Notes: generated from the sequence alone by a model not told the origin. Positions 31,039 to 39,752 are shown, counted from the stretch's first letter. The stretch is DNA of 56,407 nt from Cellulosimicrobium cellulans (GCF_006539945.1 NZ_BJNZ01000032.1:1-56407), one strand, 5' to 3'. Program-made: numbers and translations.

Positions 31039-31659
31039 GTCGTGCCCTTCGTGAGTGTCGTGACCGGACGGCCGGTTCGGCTCCGGTCGAGGTGCAGCGC
31101 CGGCGACGTTCGCGTCGGCGCGGCCAGGTTGTTCGGGTGTTCGCCGGCCAGGGCCCTCGTGCGGGTGCTGACGCATCGTGACGGGGGTGAACGCGAACAC
31201 CTCGGGCACGTAGCGGTACCCCTCGTCCGACGCGTCACCGGGATCGCCCGCGTCGCTCCCGTGCTCCCACGGGAAGTCTGCGACGGCCGGCGACGCGCTC
31301 GACGATCCCTGGCGTCCGGGCGCCGCGGCCCGCGGCCGGCGCGGCCAGGCGCGGCGCTTTCCCATGTCTCCCCTCACCGTTCCCGCGGGACGAGAGACCG
31401 CGCGGCGTGACGACGCGACCTGGACACGTTCGAGCCGGGCGCCGGCGACCAGCCGCCCTCGCCACGGCCTCGATCACCTGCGAAGCGCCGCGGACTCCCC
31501 ATCGACGACACGCTCCTCCCGTCCTGCGCGTGGCCGAGCAGCCACCTTCCACGAAGTCAGGACACCGCGACGGCAGGGGCATGACGCGCGGTCGCGGATC
31601 CGTCCGCGGAGCACCGTCGGGCGCTCGACGCGGCGCGTGCGCGTCCGCAGGCCGCGACG
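31039..31659. other. Intergenic region with an optional in-frame extension
   Basis: Positions 31039-31365 on the minus strand could code for an N-terminal extension of the roadblock protein; the sequence is Pro/Gly/His-rich and low in recognisable structure. From 31366 to the histidine kinase end at 31659 no gene, RNA or hairpin was identified. Confidence 0.4.
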
Positions 31660-32622
31660 TCAGGCCCTGGCCGCCGCCGGGATCCTCAGCCGCACGCTGG
31701 TGCCCTGACCCGGCCGCGACCGCAACGTCGCCGACCCGCCGTGCCGCTCCGCGACGACGCGCACGAGCGCGAGGCCGAGGCCGGACCCGGGCAGCCCCCG
31801 GGCCTGCGAGCCGCGTGCCAGCTCGTCGAACACCGAGTCGACCTCGTCAGGCGGGATCCCCATCCCGGAGTCCGCGACCTCGACGACGACCGTCCCGTCC
31901 TCGTCCGCCCCGCGCACCTCGATCAACGCGCCCGCCGGTGAGAACTTCACGGCGTTGGACAGCAGGTTGTGCACCGCGAGATACAGCAGGTCCAGATCGC
32001 CGCGCACGTGCGGGAGCGGCCACGGCACCTCGGGCAGGACGACACGGACGACCGCCCCGACCCCGCGCGACGTCGTCTGCGCCTCGATGTCCGCGACCGC
32101 CTCGCGGACGACGTCGGCCATGTCGACCTCCTCGTCCTCGATGGGTCCGGTCTCGAGCTCGGCGAGCTTGCGCAGGTCCGCGACGAGCGTCGCGAGGCGC
32201 GCCGACTGCGCGTCGGCGGTCGCGACCAGCGCGGTCCTGTCGACCGCCACGGACCCCGTCGAGCCCCGCGTCGAGGCGTCCTCGTACGCGAGCCCGGCGA
32301 CGGCCGCGCGGACCGCGGTGACCGGGTTCTTCAGCTCGTGGTCGAGCCGGGCCACGAACCGGCGGTGCGCGGCCCGCTCCACCGCGCGACCGGCGTCGTA
32401 CCCCGCTGCCCGGGCCCGCGCGACGGCGCGCGACGTGAGCCACGCCGTCAGCACGACCCCTCCCACGAGGACACCGACCACGGCCGCGAGGAGCGGCAGC
32501 GGGATGCCGACGACGAGCCGGAGCGAGCGCCCGGAGGCGAGGAGCGCCCCGGCGCCGAGCACGCCCAGCACCACAGGCGCCACGACGGCCAGGACGATCC
32601 CGCGCGTCGTCGGCCCGGTCAC
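31660..32622 (-). CDS. Sensor histidine kinase
   Basis: A 320-residue kinase with two N-terminal membrane helices (about residues 8-30 and 38-64) separated by a very short loop, so it has almost no extracytoplasmic sensor domain. The HisKA domain contains ARLDHELKNP with the phosphorylated His at 95. The catalytic domain shows the N box NLLSNAVKFSPAG, G1 VADSGMGIP, and G2 GLPGSGLGLALVRVVAERHGG. The GTG start overlaps the response-regulator stop by four bases. Lacking its own sensor domain, it may read signals through the membrane or through the lipoproteins encoded upstream in the operon. Confidence 0.94.
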   Translation of the reverse strand: MTGPTTRGIVLAVVAPVVLGVLGAGALLASGRSLRLVVGIPLPLLAAVVGVLVGGVVLTAWLTSRAVARARAAGYDAGRAVERAAHRRFVARLDHELKNPVTAVRAAVAGLAYEDASTRGSTGSVAVDRTALVATADAQSARLATLVADLRKLAELETGPIEDEEVDMADVVREAVADIEAQTTSRGVGAVVRVVLPEVPWPLPHVRGDLDLLYLAVHNLLSNAVKFSPAGALIEVRGADEDGTVVVEVADSGMGIPPDEVDSVFDELARGSQARGLPGSGLGLALVRVVAERHGGSATLRSRPGQGTSVRLRIPAAARA

Positions 32623-33353
32623 GGCGCCGTCCCGCGCGAGACGGGCGCGCAGAAGCGGTACCCGAGCGACTGGACGGTCTCCACGTACGTCGGTGCCGCG
32701 GCGTCGTCGGCCAGGACCCGGCGCACCTCGGCGACACGGTGGTCGACGGCGCGGCTGCTCACGGGCAGGTCGTAGCCCCACAGCGCGGAGAGCAACCGCT
32801 CACGCGTGTGGAGCTCCCCCGGGTGGGACATGAGGTAGTCGAGCAGGAGCGACGCCTTGGGCGTGAGGTAGACCTCCCGCCCGTCGAGCCAGGTGCGGCG
32901 CGCGGTGCGGTCGAGGACCAGGGTGCCCGCCACGAGGCGTTCCGCCGCCGAGAGCGGGGCCTGCCCGGGGACCGCGCGCCGCAGCACCGCGCGCACACGG
33001 GCGACGAGCTCCTGCGGGTCGAAGGGCTTGTTGAGGTAGTCGTCGGCTCCCTCCTCGAGGGCCGCGCTGCGCTCGTTCGACTCACCCACCTGGGTGAGCA
33101 GGACGACGGGCGTCCAGTCGTCCGCGGCACGCAGCCTGCGCACGACGGCGCGTCCGTCCAGGCGCGGCATCATGACGTCGCACACGACGATGTCCGGGCG
33201 GTCCGCCGCGACCGCGGCCAGGGCCTCCTCCCCGTCCGACGCGGTACGGACCCGGAAGCCCGACCGCTCGAGGAACGGCGCGAGGCCCACGAGGATCGCC
33301 TCCTCGTCGTCGACGAGGAGCACGCCGGCCGGCTCGCGGTCGGCTCCCGTCAC
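32619..33353 (-). CDS. OmpR-family response regulator
   Basis: A 244-residue regulator. The receiver domain (residues 10-122) shows the acidic pair Asp15/Asp16, phospho-acceptor Asp59 in VVCDVMMP, Thr87 in VVLLTQ and Lys109 in YLNKPFD. The C-terminal winged helix (about 145-238) includes VYLTPKASLLLDYLMSHPGE, RLLSALWGYD and SLGYRF. It overlaps the kinase start downstream and the DUF4190 gene stop upstream, giving tight coupling. Its likely binding site is the cluster of TGTCGC/GCGACA half-sites before the operon's first gene (inference). Confidence 0.95.
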   Translation of the reverse strand: MTGADREPAGVLLVDDEEAILVGLAPFLERSGFRVRTASDGEEALAAVAADRPDIVVCDVMMPRLDGRAVVRRLRAADDWTPVVLLTQVGESNERSAALEEGADDYLNKPFDPQELVARVRAVLRRAVPGQAPLSAAERLVAGTLVLDRTARRTWLDGREVYLTPKASLLLDYLMSHPGELHTRERLLSALWGYDLPVSSRAVDHRVAEVRRVLADDAAAPTYVETVQSLGYRFCAPVSRGTAP

Positions 33354-33625
33354 CGGGTGACCCCCCAGACGCCGAGCCCGACGACGACCGCCACGAGGAG
33401 CACGGACGCGACGAGCACGAGGTACCCGAGCACGAGACCCGCGACGGCGAAGCCGGTGCCCCCGTCGCCACGGGTGCGGATCTGGCGCAGGGCGACGTGG
33501 CCCAGGACGACCGGGAGGATCGCGAGCCCGCACAGACCGAGGACGAAGGACGCGACGGCCAGGCCGTTGGTACGGGCCGGCACGGCGCCGGACGGGGGGT
33601 GGTTCGGGTACGCCGGCTGGTGCAT
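33350..33625 (-). CDS. DUF4190-type small membrane protein
   Basis: A 91-residue protein. A Pro-rich N-terminus (HQPAYPNHPPSGAVPARTNG) precedes two helices (LAVASFVLGLCGLAILPVVL and GLVLGYLVLVASVLLVAVVV) joined by the conserved loop GHVALRQIRTRGDGGTG, the DUF4190 hallmark. Function is unknown. It overlaps the response-regulator start by four bases and follows the lipoprotein gene by 41 bases, so it is an integral member of the envelope operon. Confidence 0.88.
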   Translation of the reverse strand: MHQPAYPNHPPSGAVPARTNGLAVASFVLGLCGLAILPVVLGHVALRQIRTRGDGGTGFAVAGLVLGYLVLVASVLLVAVVVGLGVWGVTR

Positions 33626-33666
33626 GCGGGTCTCCTCGTCGTACGGGCTCGGCTGCGGACCGGTGG

Positions 33667-34272
33667 TCAGGAGCGGGTGGGGCCGATCTGGTTCCGTGCG
33701 CCCTCTTGCGAGACGGCAGGGCTCCCTGCCTCGTAGGCGACGAGGTTGTCGGCACCGACCAGCGTGAGCGTGCCGGCCTCGTGGACCAGCACCTGCGTCG
33801 CGGCCGCCTCGACGACGAGGTCGTCGACGTCCTGCGCGGCGACCACGACGGAGGCCGCGGTGACCCGCAGGACGCCGCAGTCGTCCGTGACGACGACGAC
33901 CTCGCCGGCGGTGGCGAGCTCGAGCTCGCCACCGCCGCAGGGGAGGTGCGTGGTCGCGGCGGCCTCGATCTCGGCGCGGTCGAGCACGGCCGTTCCCCCG
34001 GCCGCCGGTCCGGTCTCGGGATCGTCCGCGGCGTCGTCCGCCACGTCGTCCGCCCCGTCGTCCCGGGAGTCGTCGTCCGTCGCGCCGGCCGGGTCCGCCG
34101 GTCGGGGCGCCGACGGCGTGCCCTCGGCGCCCGGGGCCGCCTTCTCCGCGGCACCCGTCCCCGGCGAGGAGGCTGCGTCGTCGACGATCTCGGCGCTGCA
34201 CCCGGCGATGCCGAGCGCGACGCCCCCGGACAGGACGAGTGCGGCGGCACGGTGACGAGCTCGTGTGATCAC
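33667..34272 (-). CDS. DUF3060-like lipoprotein
   Basis: A 201-residue lipoprotein. The signal peptide ends in the lipobox GIAGC (Cys25). A long acidic, Asp/Ala/Pro-rich linker (about 27-90) is followed by a C-terminal beta-repeat region with alternating short strands (LELATAGEVVVVTDDCG, SVVVAAQDVDDLVV, TQVLVHEAGTLTLVGADN), characteristic of DUF3060, with a Cys pair (PCGGG and DDCG). The GTG start follows GAGAGG. It lies 24 bases after the OmpA-like lipoprotein gene. Both carry related beta-repeats, suggesting they contact each other or the same wall polymer. Confidence 0.8.
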   Translation of the reverse strand: MITRARHRAAALVLSGGVALGIAGCSAEIVDDAASSPGTGAAEKAAPGAEGTPSAPRPADPAGATDDDSRDDGADDVADDAADDPETGPAAGGTAVLDRAEIEAAATTHLPCGGGELELATAGEVVVVTDDCGVLRVTAASVVVAAQDVDDLVVEAAATQVLVHEAGTLTLVGADNLVAYEAGSPAVSQEGARNQIGPTRS

Positions 34273-34296
34273 GGTGGAAGCCTCTCAGAGCGGGGG

Positions 34297-35547
34297 TCAG
34301 AAGGCGGGGACGAAGACCTCGACACGGCGGTTGAGCTGCCGTCCGGCCGGGTTGTCCTGCCCGTCGACCTCGTTCGGCGCGACCGGTCGGGACTCGCCGT
34401 ACCCCACGGCCTCGAGCCCGGTCGGCACGGCGCGGTCGGCCAGCGCAGCGACCACGGCGGCCGCCCTGCGCTCGGAGAGGTCCTGGTTGTAGTCGTCGGA
34501 GGCGACGGAGTCGGTGTGGCCGGAGATCTCGGCCGTCGGTACCGCTGCGTCGGTGAGGATGCGTGCGAGGCCGTCGAGGACGGCGGACGCGTCAGGGCGG
34601 ACCTCGGCACGGTCGAAGTCGAACAGGACGCCGCTGTCGAGGCTGATCGTGGTCCCGCACGACTCCACGGGCGCCAGCGCCTCCACCGGGGGGAACGCGC
34701 CGAGACGAGGGACCGGCGGCAACGGGTCCGCGGGCACGTCGACGCCGTTGACCAGCGCGGTGCCCTGGCCGTCGTTCACGATGTTCACGGTCTCGTCGAC
34801 ATAGGTGCCCGAGCCGTCGCCCTCGTTGGTGATGCTCGCCGTGTCGTCCACGTACGTGCCCGAGCCGTCGGCCTCGATCGTGATGCTCCGCGTCCCGTCC
34901 ACGTACGTGCCTGAGCCGTCGGCCTCGACCGTGATCGACAGGTCGCCGGAGACGAACGTGCCCGAGCCGTCGCCGTCGTTCGTGATGCTCGTCGTGCCGT
35001 CCACGTACGTGCCGGACCCGTCGCCGTCGTTCGTGATGCTCGTCGACCCGTCCACGTACGTGCCGGACCCGTCGCCGTCGTTCGTGACGCTCGACGACCC
35101 GTCCACGCTCGCCACGCCGCCGCCGCCGTAGGCGAGCACGGCGCCGTCGGACGCGACCACCGCGCCGTCCTCGCCGCAGTGCGCGGGCGTCACGGTGACG
35201 CCGGCGACGGGTTCGACGTCGCGGGCGACGTCGACCGTGAACGCGTCGGCCGACTCGTCGAGGAGGGACAGGTCGGGGAGCTGGAACAGCGGCACCGGGG
35301 GGACGTCGCCCGGTGCGTAGCCCGGGACCGTGGGCACCGCCGCGGCGGTCTCCTCGGCCGGCTCGGACGTGGACTCCTGCTCGGCGTCCGCCGCGGCGGT
35401 CGGGGCGGCGGACGGGACGGTGGTGGTCTGTCCCGCGTCGCCGCCCTGCCCACAGGCCGCGAGGAGCGCGAGCAGCGGCAGCGCGGCCCAGGCAGAGGCG
35501 GACGGGACGGTGGTCGGACGGGAGGGACGTCGAGGTGTCGTCGGCAT
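34297..35547 (-). CDS. OmpA-family lipoprotein with 17-residue tandem repeats
   Basis: A 416-residue lipoprotein with lipobox LLAAC (Cys32) and an acidic Thr/Ala/Glu linker. A conserved-looking segment (PGDVPPVPLFQLPDLSLL) follows, then seven tandem 17-residue units of the type VDGxxSITNDGDGSGTY that probably stack as a beta-solenoid or roll. The C-terminal OmpA-like domain contains LFDFDRAEVRPDA, ISGHTDSVASDDYNQDLSERRA and AGRQLNRRVEV, with the Asp and Arg that bind diaminopimelate in peptidoglycan. It is first in the operon with two membrane-associated proteins and a two-component system. The likely role is linking membrane to wall or sensing wall state. Confidence 0.93.
   Translation of the reverse strand: MPTTPRRPSRPTTVPSASAWAALPLLALLAACGQGGDAGQTTTVPSAAPTAAADAEQESTSEPAEETAAAVPTVPGYAPGDVPPVPLFQLPDLSLLDESADAFTVDVARDVEPVAGVTVTPAHCGEDGAVVASDGAVLAYGGGGVASVDGSSSVTNDGDGSGTYVDGSTSITNDGDGSGTYVDGTTSITNDGDGSGTFVSGDLSITVEADGSGTYVDGTRSITIEADGSGTYVDDTASITNEGDGSGTYVDETVNIVNDGQGTALVNGVDVPADPLPPVPRLGAFPPVEALAPVESCGTTISLDSGVLFDFDRAEVRPDASAVLDGLARILTDAAVPTAEISGHTDSVASDDYNQDLSERRAAAVVAALADRAVPTGLEAVGYGESRPVAPNEVDGQDNPAGRQLNRRVEVFVPAF
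34750..35106 (-). repeat. Seven 51-bp tandem repeats within the OmpA-like gene
   Basis: Units of exactly 51 bases encode VDG-x2-SIT-NDGDGSGTY variants. The first three units (nearest 35106) are nearly identical at DNA level, while the later ones diverge (for example ITVEADGSGTY, IVNDGQG). Near-identical units invite slipped-strand copy-number change. Confidence 0.9.
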
Positions 35548-35590
35548 GCGGCCAACCTAGGGAGCGTGCGTCGCGGTGTGGCCGCAGGGC

Positions 35591-35631
35591 TGTCGCGGTC
35601 CTGTCGCAGTGCTGCGACACGTGCTGCGACA
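35591..35631. promoter_or_regulatory. Four-half-site operator between divergent operons
   Basis: TGTCGC at 35591 and 35602 and GCGACA at 35614 and 35626 are spaced 11-12 bases apart, one helical turn. The inner pair forms the perfect palindrome TGTCGCAG-TG-CTGCGACA. The site lies 44-84 bases before the OmpA-like gene start and about 80-120 before yihY. Phased repeats are typical of OmpR-family regulators, so the operon's own response regulator is the best candidate. Confidence 0.55.
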
Positions 35632-35709
35632 CGCCACGACCGGTGGCGCGCTGGTTGCGAGCGGCCCGCGGTCCGCGGAGCCTGGAAGCGGTCCGACCAA
35701 GGAGGCCGC

Positions 35710-36885
35710 ATGACCGCCAGCGCCCACCCCGCACCCGACGGGGACCCCACGCCCGACACGCGTCCGGCGCCCGACTCGGCGCGCAAGCCGGGCTCCCCCA
35801 CCGACCTGCACGGACCGTCGTGGGGGTTCGCGCTCAAGAGCGCGGTGCGCGAGTTCATGGACGACCAGTGCACCGACCTCGCCGCCGCGCTCACGTACTA
35901 CGCGGTGCTCGCCTCCGCTCCCGCGCTCCTGGCACTGGTCTCGCTCCTGGGCCTCGTGGGCGACGGGGAGAAGGCCGTCGACTCGGTGCTGACGAGCGTC
36001 GAGGGCGTCGTCCCGTCCACGACGCTGGACATGATCAAGCCGCTCGTCGAGCAGGCCGCGAACACCGACAAGGCCGGGTTCGCGCTCGTCATCGGTGTCG
36101 TGCTGGCGCTGTGGTCCGCGTCCGGGTACGTCGGCGCGTTCGCCCGGTCGATGAACCGCATCTACGAGGTCGAGGAGGGTCGCCCCATCTGGAAGCTGCG
36201 CCCCGTGATGCTCGGCGTCACCGTCATCACCGTGATCCTCGCGGGTCTGGTCGTCGCGAGCCTCGTGCTCTCCGGCCCGATCGCGCGCCAGGTGGGCGAG
36301 CTCGTGGGCCTCGGCGACACCGCGATCGCCGTGTGGCAGGTCGCGAAGTGGCCGGTCGCGCTCCTGCTCGTGGTGATCCTCGTGGCGCTGCTCTACCACC
36401 TCACGCCCAACGTCAAGCAGCCGAGGTTCCGCTGGATCAGCCCGGGCGCGATCCTCGCGATCCTGGTGTGGGTGGTGGCCTCCGCCGGGTTCGGGCTCTA
36501 CCTGGGCAGCGGCCTCAGCAGCTACGGGGCGACGTACGGTGCGCTCGGCGGCGTCATCATCTTCCTGCTGTGGCTCTGGCTCACCAACCTCGCGCTCCTG
36601 CTCGGGGCGGAGCTCGACGCCGAGGTCGAGCGCAGCCGGGAGCTCCAGGGCGGCATGCCGGCCGAGGAGCGGCTCCAGCTCCCGCCGCGCGACACGCGCG
36701 CGAGCGACAAGAAGGCGGCCAAGCGCGAGGAGGCCGTCGAGCAGGCGCGCGCCCTGCGCGAGAGCGGCGGGCGTACGTCGGGCGCCGACGGCGGCGACCA
36801 CAGCACCGATCACGACACCGGTCGCGGGTCCGCGCGGCCCTCCGACGGCGGGGCCGACGGGGGCACGGGGCGGGGCGGCGCGTAG
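35710..36885 (+). CDS. YihY/BrkB-family membrane protein
   Basis: A 391-residue protein with a polar N-terminus of about 40 residues. A six-helix YihY domain includes DLAAALTYYAVLASAPALLAL, LWSASGYVGAFARSMNRIYEVEE (near residue 140) and YGALGGVIIFLLWLWLTNLALLLGAELDAE (split over residues 275-305). A charged, Gly/Asp-rich C-terminal tail of about 85 residues follows. The family was once called ribonuclease BN but is now seen as membrane proteins of uncertain transport function. The ATG at 35710 follows AGGAGG. It is divergent from the OmpA/two-component operon and shares its operator region. Confidence 0.9.
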   Translation: MTASAHPAPDGDPTPDTRPAPDSARKPGSPTDLHGPSWGFALKSAVREFMDDQCTDLAAALTYYAVLASAPALLALVSLLGLVGDGEKAVDSVLTSVEGVVPSTTLDMIKPLVEQAANTDKAGFALVIGVVLALWSASGYVGAFARSMNRIYEVEEGRPIWKLRPVMLGVTVITVILAGLVVASLVLSGPIARQVGELVGLGDTAIAVWQVAKWPVALLLVVILVALLYHLTPNVKQPRFRWISPGAILAILVWVVASAGFGLYLGSGLSSYGATYGALGGVIIFLLWLWLTNLALLLGAELDAEVERSRELQGGMPAEERLQLPPRDTRASDKKAAKREEAVEQARALRESGGRTSGADGGDHSTDHDTGRGSARPSDGGADGGTGRGGA

Positions 36886-36893
36886 CGCGCGGC

Positions 36894-38534
36894 CTACCGG
36901 GTCGGGGCGGGGTCCGGGATCTCGTCGGGCCGGTAGCGCGGCAGCCGGCTCGCGGGGAGGATCGCCGTCGCGCTGACCCCGGCCAGGATGAGCAGTCCGA
37001 TCCGCAGCGTGCCCAGGCGCGCCTCCTCGTTGAGCGCGACGGCGGCGTCCACCTGGGCGGGCGTGGCGTCGGTGCCCGCGAGGACCGTGCGCAGGTCGTC
37101 GTTGCTCACGAAGTTGACCGTGTCCAGGTCGACCTGGGCGACGAGCGACGGCGGCAGCTGGGGGTGCTCGACGACGGCGCGCCCGACGCTGAACGACAGG
37201 ATCGTCACCAGCAGCGCCCCCGCGAGCGCGGTGCCGACCGCCGAGGCGAGGTTCTGCGTCGTGCCGCGGATCGAGCCGACGTCGCCCGCGAGGGTCTTGG
37301 GCGCTGCGGTGACGAGCACGTTGAACACGAGCGTCACCAGGGCGCCCTGACCGATCCCGAAGACGACGAGGCCGAGGATCGTGGGCAGCGTCTCCCAGTT
37401 GTTCGTGACGACGAGCGACAGCCAGACCAGGGCGACGGTGGTCAGCGTGAAGCCGAAGACGCCGATCGTGCGCGGCGGGTAGCGCCGGTAGAAGCGCACG
37501 ACGAGCGTCGCGGTGACGAACACCGTGAGGTTGAACGGCATCATCGCGAGCGCCGTGTCGAACGGGGTGCGGCCCTGCACGATCTGGATGTACAGCGGGA
37601 CGGTGAAGTTCAGCGCGGCCTCGAGAGCGACCACGACGAACATCGCGTACACCGCCGCCCGCTCGCTCGGGCGCGCGAGGACGGACAGGTCGACGAGCGG
37701 CACCTTGCCGGCGGCGGTCCGGCGCCGCGTCCACCAGAAGAACGTCTGCCCGAGCACGACGCCGAGCAGCACGAGCAGGGGCGCGGGCGAGACCCCGACC
37801 AGGTCGAACGGCGCCCCCGGCGAGGCGAAGAACAGCCCCCAGGCGTTGAGGTTGTTGAAGCCGAGGGTGAGCGCGACGACGGCCGCGCCGATGAGGACCG
37901 CGGCCACGAGGTCGATCCGGATGCCGGGGTCGCCGTCGTCGGAGCGCAGCCGGAAGCTGAGGACGAAGACGGCGACGGCGAGCGCCAGGACGATCGCGAA
38001 CGTGGGCCGCCAGCCGATGAGCGTCCCGAGCGCGCCGCCGATGAAGAACGCGCTCATGCCGGACACCGCTCGCGCCGAGCCGAGCGAGCCGATCGCGGTC
38101 GCCTGCTGGGCCCCGCGGTAGTTCTCCGCGATGAGCGCGACGAGCGCGGGCACGATGATCGCGGCCGACGCGCCGGCCACGGCCTGGCCCGTGATCGCCC
38201 ACCCCACGGTCGGCGAGAGGATCATGAGCAGCGCCGACCCGGCGAACGTCGCGACGACGACGCGGAAGATCGCGACCCACCCGATCCGCTGCCCGAGCTT
38301 CGCCCCGGTCATGACGAGCGCGGCGACCGCGAGGCCGTAGACGACGATCGTCGTGCTCGCGACGGTCGGCGGGACGCCGAAGTCCTCGACCATGCCGCCC
38401 AGCGACACCGGCAGGGCGGCGACGTTGAACGACATGAGGACCTGCGCGAGGAACAGGCCGACCATCGGCACCCACGACCGGCGGTCCTCCGTCGCGGGTG
38501 CGGTGCTGCTGTCGACGACGTCTCGGGTGCTCAC
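36894..38534 (-). CDS. MFS transporter, EmrB/QacA (DHA2) type
   Basis: A 546-residue transporter with about 14 hydrophobic helices. Landmarks are the motif FNVAALPVSLGGMVEDFGVP in helix 1, TGAKLGQRIGW as motif A, ALVALIAENYRGAQQATAIG, and an external loop of about 60 residues near 440-500 before the last helix. It acts as a proton-driven exporter of unknown substrate. The GTG start overlaps the glutaminase stop by four bases (GTGA), so it is the second gene of a glsA-MFS operon. It might export a glutaminase-related metabolite or simply be co-regulated. Confidence 0.9.
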   Translation of the reverse strand: MSTRDVVDSSTAPATEDRRSWVPMVGLFLAQVLMSFNVAALPVSLGGMVEDFGVPPTVASTTIVVYGLAVAALVMTGAKLGQRIGWVAIFRVVVATFAGSALLMILSPTVGWAITGQAVAGASAAIIVPALVALIAENYRGAQQATAIGSLGSARAVSGMSAFFIGGALGTLIGWRPTFAIVLALAVAVFVLSFRLRSDDGDPGIRIDLVAAVLIGAAVVALTLGFNNLNAWGLFFASPGAPFDLVGVSPAPLLVLLGVVLGQTFFWWTRRRTAAGKVPLVDLSVLARPSERAAVYAMFVVVALEAALNFTVPLYIQIVQGRTPFDTALAMMPFNLTVFVTATLVVRFYRRYPPRTIGVFGFTLTTVALVWLSLVVTNNWETLPTILGLVVFGIGQGALVTLVFNVLVTAAPKTLAGDVGSIRGTTQNLASAVGTALAGALLVTILSFSVGRAVVEHPQLPPSLVAQVDLDTVNFVSNDDLRTVLAGTDATPAQVDAAVALNEEARLGTLRIGLLILAGVSATAILPASRLPRYRPDEIPDPAPTR

Positions 38535-39568
38535 GAGGCCGGGTCCCTTCTCGCGGTCGGGCGGGTGGGCGACACGGGGACCTGCGCGGACGACGCGAAC
38601 AGGTTGAGGCCGAGGGTCCGCGAGAGGTACGCGGTCGCACGCTGCCCGCGCACGCTGTTCCCGGCCGGGTCGAGGAGCGGGGAGTACGTGCCGATCGCCC
38701 CTTTCCCGGGGGCGACGGCGACGATCCCTCCGGCCACGCCGGACTTGGCAGGAAGGCCGATCTCGAACAGCCACTCCCCCGATCGTTCGTACATCCCGGT
38801 CGAGGCGAGCACGGCGAGCGTGTCGCGGCACACCTGCGCCGAGACCACGCGCTCGCCCGTGACCGGGTTGACCCCGCCGTCCGCGAGGGTCGCCCCCATG
38901 ACGGCGACGTCACGCGCGCTCACGCGCAGCGCGCACTGCTTGGTGTAGACGTCGACGACCTCGAGCGGGTCCAGCTCGATCCGCCCGTAGCTCTCCAGGA
39001 GTCGGGCGATGGCCTTGTTGCGCATGTTCGTCGCCGACTCCGACCGGTACACGACTCCGTCGAGCTCGAGCGACCGACCGGCGAACCGGGAGAGCCCGGT
39101 GCGCACGTTCTCCCACTGCTCGGCGGAGGACGAGCCGGGCACGAGCGCGGTCGTCGCGAGCGCCCCGGCGTTGACCATGGGGTTGCGCGGGTGGCCGTCG
39201 TGCAGCTCGACCGCCATCACGGAGTTGAAGGCGAGGCCCGTGTTGTCCACCCCGACCCGTTGGAGCACGCCCTCGTGCCCGTAGGCCTCGCACACGAGCG
39301 CGTAGACGAAAGCCTTGGAGATCGACTGGACGGAGAACTCGACGTCGGCGTCGCCCACGGCGTGGACCGCTCCGCCCGCCTCGGCGACGCACACGCCGAA
39401 CAGCGACCGGTCGGCCTCCGCGAGGACGGGGATGTAGTCGGCGACCGCGCCGTCGTCGTTCCCGCGGTGGCGCTCGTGCGCCGCGCGGACGTGCTCCTCG
39501 ACACGGTCCCAGCCCGGGAGCGCCCCGGTCGCGACCTCCTGCTCGACCCCGTCGACGCCGAGTCCCAT
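38531..39568 (-). CDS. glsA: Glutaminase A
   Basis: A 345-residue serine-dependent beta-lactamase-fold enzyme that converts glutamine to glutamate and ammonia. The catalytic Ser82-x2-Lys85 pair lies in FSVQSISKAF. Other family segments are ADYIPVLAEADRSLFGV, NTGLAFNSVMAVELHDG, PRNPMVNAGALATTALV, SESATNMRNKAIARLLESYG, GATLADGGVNPVTGERVV and LPAKSGVAGGIVAVAPGKG. The ATG follows GGAGGGGA. Ammonia release supports acid resistance in some bacteria, and the glutamate made could feed the gadB product encoded 18 kb away. It is coupled to a downstream MFS transporter gene. Confidence 0.95.
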   Translation of the reverse strand: MGLGVDGVEQEVATGALPGWDRVEEHVRAAHERHRGNDDGAVADYIPVLAEADRSLFGVCVAEAGGAVHAVGDADVEFSVQSISKAFVYALVCEAYGHEGVLQRVGVDNTGLAFNSVMAVELHDGHPRNPMVNAGALATTALVPGSSSAEQWENVRTGLSRFAGRSLELDGVVYRSESATNMRNKAIARLLESYGRIELDPLEVVDVYTKQCALRVSARDVAVMGATLADGGVNPVTGERVVSAQVCRDTLAVLASTGMYERSGEWLFEIGLPAKSGVAGGIVAVAPGKGAIGTYSPLLDPAGNSVRGQRATAYLSRTLGLNLFASSAQVPVSPTRPTARRDPAS

Positions 39569-39752
39569 CCCGTCCCCTCCGTCCGGATCGTCCGAGACGA
39601 CCACGCGCGATGCTGCCACGTCCCACCGCGGGGCGCAGCGCGAGGCGGACGCGGGCGGACCGTGTCCGCGTGGAGCAGGCGCGGGTCCGACCGTCCCCGG
39701 GGCCACGGCCCGGCGAGCGGGTGGCGGCCGGTCGCGCAGGCCCGCCCGCGCC

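Noticed and set aside
34750-35106. CRISPR-like array
   Set aside because: The period is an in-frame 51 bp without unique spacers; these are protein-coding repeats.
35557-38913. Minus-strand frame of about 1,100 codons across yihY and the MFS gene
   Set aside because: It shadows two well-supported genes and has no domain content.
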